DNA of 64,000 nt from JBBIQS01 sp037442205 (lineage in GTDB: Bacteria; Myxococcota; Myxococcia; Myxococcales; UBA5297). The notes under the pieces were generated by a model. It saw only the letters and a program-made list of their open reading frames with translations, was not told the origin of the DNA and ran no database searches. The stretch spans positions 38,407-102,406 of the forward strand of contig JBBIQS010000015.1 of assembly GCA_037442205.1 (NCBI GenBank), read 5' to 3'. The translations under genes and the position numbers were made by a program. Shown here piece by piece: positions 57,252 to 64,000 of the stretch; position 1 is the stretch's first letter, and each line of letters starts with the position of its first letter.

Positions 57252-60200
57252 GTCGCTACCTCCTCAGGACCGGTGGCGTCGGCGCCCGCGGGCACCGCTT
57301 CCGGCGCGGGGTGAACGGGAGCGATCCGGGCGGACTCTCCCTTGTGCGAGACGTCGACGGTGGCCGACGACTTCTTCTTGAGCGTGAAGCGGTCCATCCA
57401 GGTGTAGACCACCGGCACCACCAGCAGCGTCAGGAAGGTCGAGGCCAGCACGCCGCCGATCACCGCGATCGCCATCGGCACGCGCATCTCCGAGCCCTCG
57501 CCGCGGCTAGTGGCAGTGGGCACCATGCCCAGCACCATCGCCGCGCTGGTCATGAGGATCGGGCGCAACCGGGTCGCGCCCGCCTTGAGCAGGGCGTCGA
57601 TCATGCCCATGCCCTCGGCTCGCAGCTCGTTGGTGTAGTCGACCAAGAGAATCGAGTTCTTGGTCACCAGGCCCATCAACAGGATGATGCCGATCATCGC
57701 CATCATGCTGAACGAGTACCCAGACACGAAGAGCCCCACCACCGCTCCCACCAGCGCCAGCGGCAGGGCCATCATGATGGTGAAGGGGTGGACGAAGCTC
57801 TCGAACTGGCTGGCCAGCACGAAGTAGATGAAGATCACCGCCACCAGCAGCGCCAGCCCCATGTTCGAGGCAGTCTCGCGCATGTTCTTGGTCTGGCCGC
57901 CGAACTCGAAGCGGTAGCCGGCCGGGACGTCGAGCTTGGCCAGCTTCCCCTCCACCTCCGAGACCACCTCGCCCAGCGAACGCTTGGCCAGGTTGGCGGT
58001 GACGATCACCTGCCGCTGCCGGTTCTGCCTCTGGATGGTCGCCGGACCGGTGCTGCCCTCGATGGCGGCGATCTCTCCCACCCGCACCAGCCGCGGAGCG
58101 CCGGGCATCGCCCCCAGCCGCCGCCCGGTGGCCGGCACCGTCAGCTCGCTCAAGGTCAGCGCGTTGGAGCGGTCCTGTGGCGACAGCTGCAGCCGCACGT
58201 CCCAGTCGCGATCGCCCTGGCGGTACTTGGCGACCACGTCGCCCTCCAGCGCCAGCCGCACCGTCGAGGCCACCGTGCCCAGCGACACGCCCAGGTCGGC
58301 GGCCCGCGAGCGATCGACGTGGATCGAGGTCTCCGGCTTGCCGGGCCGGTAGCTCAGGTCGGGGTCGGTGGTGCCGCGGGTGTTGCGCACGATCTCCAGC
58401 GCCTGCTTGCCCAGCTGCTGCAGGGTTTCGTAGTTCTCCCCGCGCACGAAGAGCGTCACCGGCCGGTCCATGCCCGCGCTCTCCATCATCGGCACGTCGG
58501 TGAGCAGCGAGACGACCGACGGCAGGCTGGCCAAGTGCTGGCGCACCTCCTGCTGGATGTCGGTCATCAGCTTCTTGCCCTCGGGACGCTCGTTGCGCTT
58601 GGTGGTGTAGACCCGCAGGTTGGCCTTGTTTGACTCCTCGCCCGGGCCGATCACGGTGTAGATGGCCTTCACCTGATCGCTCTTGCGAACCAGCGCCTCG
58701 GCCTGCTCGGCGATGCGCCGCATCTGCGCCACCGAGGTTCCCGCCGGCGCCTCGAGGGCCACCCGGAACTCGCCGCGATCGGCGGCGGCGACGAACTCGT
58801 TGCCCATCAGCGGGATCAGCGCCAGCGAGCCGACGAAGATCAGGGTGACGCCGCCCGCCACCGTCTTCTTGTGCCCCAGCGCCCAGGTCAGCAGGCCCCG
58901 GTAGTACTCGTCCATGGCCTCGAACATGCGGACGATGGGGCCGTAGATCTTGTGCTTCTTGAGCTTCTCGTGGCGGCCGGGCTCGATCGCCTTGACCACC
59001 CGGGCGCTCAGCATCGGGTCGAGGGTGAAGCTGATGAACAGCGAGACGATCACCGCCGCCGCCACCGTCAGGCCGAACTGCTTGAGCATCTTGCCGATCA
59101 TGCCGCCCATGAAGGCCACCGGCACGAACACGGCGACGATGGTGAAGGTGGTGGCCATCACCGCCAGGCCGATCTGATCGGTTCCCCGCTGGGCGGCGGT
59201 GACCGGGTCCTCGCCCATCTCCATGTGGCGGTAGATGTTCTCGCGCACCACCACCGCGTCGTCGATGAGCAGGCCGATGGCCAGCGACAGGCCCATCATC
59301 GAGATCATGTTGAAGGTGAAGCCCATCCACCACATCGCCAGGAAGGTGGTCACCACCGAGGTCGGCAGCGCCAGCGAGCTGATGAGGGTGGAGCGCCAGT
59401 CGAGCATGAAGAAGAAGATGACCAGCACCGCCATCAGACCGCCCCAGACGATGGACTCGGTGACGTCGTCGATGTTGAAGCGGATGAAGGTCGACAGGTC
59501 GACCACCTTCTTCAGGGTGACGTCGGCCGGCAGCGTCTTCTTGAGCTCGTCCAGCCGCTGGTAGACCGCGTCGGCGATCTTGACGGTGTTGGTGCCGGCC
59601 GCCTTCTGGATGTCGAAGGTCACCGCCTCCTGGCCGTCGAGCAGCGGGATGGTGCGCATCTCCTTGTAGCCGTCGTCGATGCGCGCCACCTCGCCCAGCT
59701 TGACCTGGCTGCCATTGGGCAGGCTGGCGACCACCATATTCGACAGCTCTTCGAGCGAGCGGAAGCGCCCCAGGGTGCGCACGTTGAGCTCGGACTCGCC
59801 GGCGGTGATGCGCCCGCCGGGCAGGTCGAAGCTCTCGCTGCCCAGCTGCTGGGCGATCTGGGCCAGCGACAGCCCCAGCGCCTCCAGCCGGGCGCGGTCG
59901 ACGTAGACGTGCACCTCGCGCTCCAGGCCACCGACCACGGCCACCGAGGCCACCCCGTCGATCGACTCGAGCTTGGGCTTGATCACGTCCTCGGTGATGC
60001 GCCGGGTCTCGGCCGAGCCGCGGCCGGAGCTGACCGCGTAGGTCATCACCGCGATCGCCGACGGGTCCATGCGCTGGATGACCGGGTCCTTGATCTCCTT
60101 GGGCAGCTTGCCGCGGATGGCCGCCATCTTGTCGCGAACGTCGTTGGCCGCCGCCTTGGCGTCGACCTCCAGCTTGAACAGCAGCATCACCTGCGAGACC

Positions 60201-60460
60201 GAGTCGCGCGAGGTGCTGTGGACCTCCTCGATGCCGTTGATCGAGCTGAGCGCCTCCTCCACCGGCTTGGAAACCAGCTGCTCGACCTCCTCGGGGCCGG
60301 CGCCGGGGTAGACGGTGACGATGGTGACCAGCGGGAAATCCACCGCCGGCCACAGGTCCACGCCCAGGGAGCGGGCGCCCATATAGCCCAGGAACATCAG
60401 CGCGATGGTCACCATGCTGATGAACACCGGGCGGCGGATGGCGACGTTGGAGAGAGTCAT
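57248..60460 (-). CDS. RND-family inner-membrane efflux pump (HAE1-type)
   Basis: 1070 residues, the usual length. Helix 1 is PVFISMVTIALMFLGYMGARSLGVDLWP. Helix 4 has GLSLAIGLLIDDAVVVRENI, with the two Asp of the proton relay as in AcrB. Both large periplasmic loops are present, and helix 11-12 has the GLVTKNSILLVDYTNELRAEG motif. It belongs to the HAE1 group (drugs, dyes, lipids), not the metal (CusA) group, since the Met pairs of CusA are lacking. It takes substrate from the periplasm and passes it to TolC in exchange for protons. Confidence 0.96.
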   Translation of the reverse strand: MTLSNVAIRRPVFISMVTIALMFLGYMGARSLGVDLWPAVDFPLVTIVTVYPGAGPEEVEQLVSKPVEEALSSINGIEEVHSTSRDSVSQVMLLFKLEVDAKAAANDVRDKMAAIRGKLPKEIKDPVIQRMDPSAIAVMTYAVSSGRGSAETRRITEDVIKPKLESIDGVASVAVVGGLEREVHVYVDRARLEALGLSLAQIAQQLGSESFDLPGGRITAGESELNVRTLGRFRSLEELSNMVVASLPNGSQVKLGEVARIDDGYKEMRTIPLLDGQEAVTFDIQKAAGTNTVKIADAVYQRLDELKKTLPADVTLKKVVDLSTFIRFNIDDVTESIVWGGLMAVLVIFFFMLDWRSTLISSLALPTSVVTTFLAMWWMGFTFNMISMMGLSLAIGLLIDDAVVVRENIYRHMEMGEDPVTAAQRGTDQIGLAVMATTFTIVAVFVPVAFMGGMIGKMLKQFGLTVAAAVIVSLFISFTLDPMLSARVVKAIEPGRHEKLKKHKIYGPIVRMFEAMDEYYRGLLTWALGHKKTVAGGVTLIFVGSLALIPLMGNEFVAAADRGEFRVALEAPAGTSVAQMRRIAEQAEALVRKSDQVKAIYTVIGPGEESNKANLRVYTTKRNERPEGKKLMTDIQQEVRQHLASLPSVVSLLTDVPMMESAGMDRPVTLFVRGENYETLQQLGKQALEIVRNTRGTTDPDLSYRPGKPETSIHVDRSRAADLGVSLGTVASTVRLALEGDVVAKYRQGDRDWDVRLQLSPQDRSNALTLSELTVPATGRRLGAMPGAPRLVRVGEIAAIEGSTGPATIQRQNRQRQVIVTANLAKRSLGEVVSEVEGKLAKLDVPAGYRFEFGGQTKNMRETASNMGLALLVAVIFIYFVLASQFESFVHPFTIMMALPLALVGAVVGLFVSGYSFSMMAMIGIILLMGLVTKNSILLVDYTNELRAEGMGMIDALLKAGATRLRPILMTSAAMVLGMVPTATSRGEGSEMRVPMAIAVIGGVLASTFLTLLVVPVVYTWMDRFTLKKKSSATVDVSHKGESARIAPVHPAPEAVPAGADATGPEEVAT

Positions 60461-60517
60461 TGGATTTCTCGTGCTCGACGGACGTCCGACTTCAGCTGCT
60501 GGTTCGACGGCGCGGCG

Positions 60518-61621
60518 CTAGTTGGCAGCGGAAGGTGCGACCTTGACCGCGACGCCATCGGAGAGGGTGGGCAGGCCGCTGATCGCCACCTCGTCGCCCT
60601 CGGCCAGCCCACCGATCACCGCCGCCTTGTCGGCGTCGATCGCCCCGAGCTTGGGGCGCACCAACTCGGCCTGGCCGGCCTTGACCCGGTAGACCACCGC
60701 GCCGCCGGGGGCGGCGAAGATCGCCGCGGTGGGCACCGCCAGCGCGCTCTTCAGGTTGCCGACCACCACCTCGGCGCGGGCGAAGGAGTTGGGCAGCAGC
60801 CGGCCCGAGGCGTTGTCGACCTCGATCTCGATCGAGGCCCGGCGGCTGATCGGGTCGAGCGCCGGGGACATCAAGGTCACCTTGCCAGGGAAGCTCTCGC
60901 CCGGGAGCGCGTCGACGTAGATGGCGGCCGGGGCCTCCTTGGCCAGCCGCGCGAAGGCGGCGGCGTCGACCGAGGTCTCCAGCTTGAGGGTGCCGATGTC
61001 CTGGATGGCGCAAATCGGGGCGGCCGGGCCGATCTGCATCCCGACGTTCACCGGCCGGCGGATGATGGTGCCGGAGATCGGGGCGACGACGGTGGCATTG
61101 GCCACCGCCTGCTCGGCCAGCCCAGCGGCGGCCTCGGCCTGGGCCAGCTGGGCCTGGGCGAGGTCGTAGCGGACCTTGATGCCGTCGAGCTGGGCCTTGG
61201 GGGCGGCGCCGCCCTTGAACAGGTTCTCGGTGCGGTCGAGCTCGAGCTTGGCGCCGTCGAGGTTGGCCTTGGCCACCTTGACCGAGGCCTGGGCGGCCTG
61301 GGCCTGCCAGCTGACTTCCTTGTGCTCGACCACCGCCAGCACCTGGCCGGCCTTGACCTTGTCGCCGATCTGCACGTTCAGCGACTCAATCCGGCCCGGC
61401 GACTTGGAGAAGACGTCGACCTCGTTGCGCGGGCGCACGGTGCCGGTGAAGGCCAGCTTGTCGGAGAGGTCGGCCTTGCCCAGCCTGGCGGTCTTGATGA
61501 GCAGGACCTCGCTCTTCTTCTCCTCGGTGACCGAGCGCGTCTTGCTCACCCGGACCACCTGGTACCCGACGCCGCCGAACAGAGCCAGAGCGACCACGAC
61601 CCAGAAGATGCGCGCCTTCAT
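60518..61621 (-). CDS. RND efflux periplasmic adaptor
   Basis: 367 residues, ATG overlapping the MarR stop (ATGA). A membrane/signal helix (about 5-25) is followed by a biotinyl-lipoyl domain (SKSPGRIESLNVQIGDKVKAGQVLAVV ... VVAPISGTIIRRPVNVG), a coiled-coil hairpin (about 100-165), and a beta-barrel with NSFARAEVVV. MFP/HlyD-family with the AcrA-like order. It is the bridge between the RND pump and TolC. No lipobox is seen, so it is anchored by the N-terminal helix. Confidence 0.94.
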   Translation of the reverse strand: MKARIFWVVVALALFGGVGYQVVRVSKTRSVTEEKKSEVLLIKTARLGKADLSDKLAFTGTVRPRNEVDVFSKSPGRIESLNVQIGDKVKAGQVLAVVEHKEVSWQAQAAQASVKVAKANLDGAKLELDRTENLFKGGAAPKAQLDGIKVRYDLAQAQLAQAEAAAGLAEQAVANATVVAPISGTIIRRPVNVGMQIGPAAPICAIQDIGTLKLETSVDAAAFARLAKEAPAAIYVDALPGESFPGKVTLMSPALDPISRRASIEIEVDNASGRLLPNSFARAEVVVGNLKSALAVPTAAIFAAPGGAVVYRVKAGQAELVRPKLGAIDADKAAVIGGLAEGDEVAISGLPTLSDGVAVKVAPSAAN

Positions 61622-62124
61622 TGTTCCGTCTCCTTGTTTCCGTCGCGGAGTTTCTGTGCACGCTCGACGACGCGATCGCGAAGCGTGGAAATGATTCGGA
61701 CCAGCCCCTGGCGATCCTCCGGATCGAGCAACCCCAGCAAGTGGGCGGCCCGCTCGCGCATCTCGGCGCGGATCTGGACGAAGACCTTCTGCCCGTGAGG
61801 CGTGATCTCGGCGCGCACGATGCGCCGGTCGCTCTCGTCGCGGACCCGCTTGAGCAGGCTCGCGCTCTCCATACGATCGACGATGCCGGTGATTGTCTTC
61901 TCGCTCACCCCGACCCGCCGGGCCAGCTCGCCCATGGTCAGCGCCCCGTCCACCCCCAGCCAGTGCAGCGCGTGCAGCTGGGGAGCCGTCAGGTTGAAGT
62001 GCTCGCAGCTGGCGGCGAACGGGTCGCGCAGGCCGTGCGCCGCCCGCCCCATGGCCAGCACCGCGCTCTCCAGCTGAGCGATGATCGCGTCGAGTGGACC
62101 ACCCGGTTTGGAGATATTCCGCAT
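61618..62124 (-). CDS. MarR-family transcriptional repressor of the efflux operon
   Basis: 168 residues from ATG 62124. The winged helix-turn-helix is LHALHWLGVDGALTMGELARRVGVSEKTITGIVDRMESASLLKRVRDESDRRIVRAEITPHG, complete with the DxRxxR wing. The N- and C-terminal helices that form the dimer are present. It controls its own gene and the downstream efflux genes. Predicted transcription from the promoter at 62134-62162 begins 2-4 bases before this ATG, so the mRNA is nearly leaderless. A small palindrome covers the start. Pump substrates commonly act as inducers of this family. Confidence 0.94.
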   Translation of the reverse strand: MRNISKPGGPLDAIIAQLESAVLAMGRAAHGLRDPFAASCEHFNLTAPQLHALHWLGVDGALTMGELARRVGVSEKTITGIVDRMESASLLKRVRDESDRRIVRAEITPHGQKVFVQIRAEMRERAAHLLGLLDPEDRQGLVRIISTLRDRVVERAQKLRDGNKETEQ

Positions 62125-62130
62125 TGCGGA
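62118..62130. promoter_or_regulatory. MarR operator at its own start codon
   Basis: Perfect inverted repeat TCCGC-ATT-GCGGA, covering the predicted transcription start and the ATG. A bound dimer would block promoter escape and initiation. Confidence 0.65.
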
Positions 62131-62133
62131 CAA

Positions 62134-62162
62134 TCTATAACCAGGGAGCAGTCGGCTGTCAA
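62134..62162 (-). promoter_or_regulatory. Near-consensus sigma-70 promoter of the marR-efflux operon
   Basis: Reading on the minus strand: TTGACA (62162-62157), 17-base spacer, TATAGA followed by T (62139-62134). It is the best promoter match in the window. Predicted start is about 62127. Confidence 0.88.
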
Positions 62163-62257
62163 ACGAAACGCCGAGATGGTGCCCGACCAGGAAGCGAGCG
62201 CGTTCGCGCCGTCGGCGGCGATGGCCAGCTTTAGCCTTGAATTCCGGAGGGATTCTC

Positions 62258-62743
62258 ATGGCGCGAGAAAATGAGCACCAAGCGAGCGGCCGGCCGTCTG
62301 TCGAGGAGCGCCGCCAGCAGCGGCATCAGATGAGGCACGACTCGCACGCCCTGACCACCTGGCACGTCTTCATCAGGGACCTGAGCGAGCTGGGAGGCTT
62401 CGACCGGGCGTTTGCCGAGAGGGCAGCGGCCTGTGTGCTGCAGATCCTGGAGGAGCGGCTGTACGGCACCGAGGCGAGGAACCTGGAGGCCCAGCTGCCC
62501 AGCGTGCTGCGCCGACAGCTGGAGAAGGGGGAGCGCCACGAGGGCAGCCCGCCGCGCAAGTTCGGGCTGGCGGAGGTGCTGAAGAGGGTCGGCGGCGAGC
62601 TCGGGATCGCCGAGGTCCAGGTCGAGCCGGTGGTGCGGGCGGTGCTGGCGGCGGTGCGCTCCCACGTGACCGAGGGCGAGGCCGAGGACGTGGCGGCTCA
62701 GCTGCCCGCCGACTTGGCGACCCTGTGGCGGATGCCGTCGTAG
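62258..62743 (+). CDS. DUF2267-domain protein
   Basis: 161 residues from ATG 62258 with GGAGG 6 bases upstream; the in-frame ATG at 62237 lacks a site. A basic 40-residue N-terminal stretch precedes two DUF2267 units: RAAACVLQILEERLYGTEARNLEAQLPSVLR and VVRAVLAAVRSHVTEGEAEDVAAQLPADLATLW. This all-helical family is often near stress or redox genes, with no known activity. It is divergent from the marR operon and could share its operator region. The 294 bases that follow show nothing I can support. Confidence 0.85.
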   Translation: MARENEHQASGRPSVEERRQQRHQMRHDSHALTTWHVFIRDLSELGGFDRAFAERAAACVLQILEERLYGTEARNLEAQLPSVLRRQLEKGERHEGSPPRKFGLAEVLKRVGGELGIAEVQVEPVVRAVLAAVRSHVTEGEAEDVAAQLPADLATLWRMPS

Positions 62744-63037
62744 GTCCCACCTCGCAAGGCCCTGCGCGTCGCCAGCGGGGCCGGGCGCATTCAGGCTTTC
62801 TCTGACGACGATTGGGCTCGCTGAGCGCGCCGCTCCGGGCGGGCCGGTCATTTCTTCGGCCAGCGATTGCGGGTGCGCCCGCTCGCCGGCCGAATCGGGA
62901 CAGGCTCGGCAGGAGCAGCCCGTCCGACGTTCCCCGGAAAGACAACCCAGCGCGCAAGGCACCGGCGATGCACTCCATCGCTCGCGCCGCCCCTCGGCAG
63001 CCTGCCAGGCTTCCGTCGCGGCGGTGGGAGGGCATCC

Positions 63038-64000
63038 ATGCGCCAAGCGGAGAAAGGACTGTCGGTTCTGCTCTTAGCCGCGAGCCTGCTGGCCTGCGGG
63101 GGAGGGGAGACGGCTGTCATAGCCGTGGAAGACGGACTCTCCACCGCGTCCCAGGATCTCCACCACTCACTTGAATTCGAGGTCATCGACCTGGGCATCT
63201 TGCCGGGCAACGACATCAGCGGCGCTAACGCCCTCAACGACAAGGGCGCCGCAGCCGGGGTCTCCTGGCAGGTGCTCGGCCACGAGCACGGCACCTACTG
63301 GCCGCACCCGTCGCAGCTGAAGCAGCTGCCGACGCTCCCCGGGGACCTCGACTCCAACGCCCTGGGGCTCAACAACCACGGCCTGGTGGTCGGCTACTCG
63401 CGCGGGGGCGGGTACGAGCACCCGGTGTGGTGGTGGGGCGGCTCGGCGCACTGGCTGCCCGGCCTGACCTCGGCCAACTCCGGCCGGGTCTGGGCGGTCA
63501 ACGACCACAACTACGCGGTCGGCTCCACCCTGGCGCCCACCGGCTACCACGCCGTTCGCTGGCACGGCAGCGCGGTGCTCGACCTGGGCACCCTGGGCGG
63601 CAGCTGGAGCACGGCGCGCGGAATCAACGAGTGCGGGACGGTGGTCGGCACCTCGGCGCTGGCGGGGGACGCCGCCAACCACCCGTTCCTGTGGCGCCAC
63701 GGCCATCTCGACGACCTGGGCACTCCCGCCGGCAACACCCGCTGCAGGGGCAACGGGCTCAACGACCGCGAGGTCGTGGTCGGCTCCTGCGACGACAACC
63801 ACCATCCCTTCCGCTGGAAGCACGGGCAGTTCACCGTGCTCCCCTGGACGACCGCCCCGCAGATCCTCTGGTCCGACGCCTGGCGGGTCAACGACAAGGG
63901 ATTCGTGGTGGGCACCGAATTCCGGGAGAGCGGGCTGCGGGCGGTGCTGTGGGCGCCCGACAACGAGGTCCACGACCTCAACGACCTCATCCCCGCGGGC
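63038..64000 (+). CDS. HAF-repeat lipoprotein, 3' end outside the window
   Basis: The ATG at 63038 follows GGGAGG at suitable spacing. Signal MRQAEKGLSVLLLAASLLAC gives lipidated Cys20. The visible 321 residues consist of HAF repeats (LGLNNHGLVVGYSRGGG, VLDLGTLGGSWSTARGINE, GLNDREVVVGS, WRVNDKGFVVGTE), each with a VND/LN-x-x-G-x-VVG core and W-x-x-G spacers. They form a beta-propeller-like extracellular domain. The frame is open to the last base, so the stop is beyond the window. A surface role is likely; the family has no defined activity. Confidence 0.82.
   Translation, partial: MRQAEKGLSVLLLAASLLACGGGETAVIAVEDGLSTASQDLHHSLEFEVIDLGILPGNDISGANALNDKGAAAGVSWQVLGHEHGTYWPHPSQLKQLPTLPGDLDSNALGLNNHGLVVGYSRGGGYEHPVWWWGGSAHWLPGLTSANSGRVWAVNDHNYAVGSTLAPTGYHAVRWHGSAVLDLGTLGGSWSTARGINECGTVVGTSALAGDAANHPFLWRHGHLDDLGTPAGNTRCRGNGLNDREVVVGSCDDNHHPFRWKHGQFTVLPWTTAPQILWSDAWRVNDKGFVVGTEFRESGLRAVLWAPDNEVHDLNDLIPAG

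Noticed and set aside
57507..60353. Second long frame on the same strand as the RND pump
   Set aside because: Its composition is Arg/Gly/Ala-rich without family motifs, while the frame at 57248-60460 is a clear RND protein.
1..64000. CRISPR array, transposase or integron
   Set aside because: No regularly spaced repeats and no recombinase or Cas motif seen on either strand by reading; small palindromes are single.

Overview
The window is GC-rich DNA from a Gram-negative bacterium, most likely a myxobacterium-like member of the Myxococcota. The signs are: about a dozen lipoproteins whose lipidated cysteine is often followed by Asp/Ala/Gly-rich linkers, a MYXO-CTERM-like tail, two Ser/Thr kinases (one with TPRs, one with PilZ), an ECF sigma factor next to a Pro-rich membrane partner and a secreted protein, an FHA protein, Kelch, HAF and beta-helix surface proteins, and an adenylate cyclase/STAND ATPase/TPR regulator. 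The assignment is inferred from gene style, not from a marker gene. I saw no tRNA, rRNA, CRISPR array, transposase or phage genes.

Layout. 1-16.9 kb: surface and signalling genes. These are a truncated beta-helix protein, a methyltransferase, the cyclase/STAND/TPR regulator, a VOC protein, a kinase -> beta-helix lipoprotein -> fibrinogen-like protein run, a PCMT-like methyltransferase, an endonuclease I lipoprotein, a Kelch lipoprotein, and small genes. 16.9-21.2 kb: a MacAB-like ABC exporter (ATPase, FtsX-type permease, adaptor). 21.4-24.2 kb: secreted protein, ECF sigma, membrane partner and FHA protein. 24.4-29.9 kb: a large Ig-like/beta-propeller lipoprotein with clear promoter and terminator, a kinase-PilZ fusion, and a divergent LysR/SnoaL pair with two T-N11-A operators. 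30-33.4 kb: a redox operon (di-haem peroxidase-like lipoprotein, molybdopterin oxidoreductase, 53-aa lipoprotein, secreted protein). 33.7-38.2 kb: a DUF2892 membrane protein, then a lipase -> SDR -> AraC -> SnoaL run. 38.2-42.5 kb: M15 peptidase, PlsC-like acyltransferase, alpha/beta hydrolase, radical SAM protein. 42.5-43.9 kb: an ArsR-AHSA1-membrane protein operon behind a long perfect-armed palindrome. 44-47.2 kb: lipoprotein, 2TM protein, citrate synthase with promoter and terminator, and a STAS-like protein. 47.3-47.9 kb: a frameshifted gene remnant. 48.2-55.8 kb: a chemoreceptor, a catalytically dead trypsin-like protein fused to a second lipoprotein, a HEAT/HAMP pair, and a membrane transglutaminase-like protein. 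55.1-62.1 kb: a five-gene marR-adaptor-RND-TolC-secreted protein operon driven by a near-consensus sigma-70 promoter that seems to give a leaderless mRNA. 62.2-64 kb: a DUF2267 protein and a truncated HAF-repeat lipoprotein.

Together the genes describe an envelope-centred chromosome segment: export pumps, surface lipoproteins and the one- and two-protein regulators that sit beside them. The most unusual items are the pseudoprotease/lipoprotein fusion, the Asp/His/Cys-rich insert in the peroxidase-like protein, and several unusually clear operator/promoter layouts. Many genes abut or overlap by 1-4 bases.
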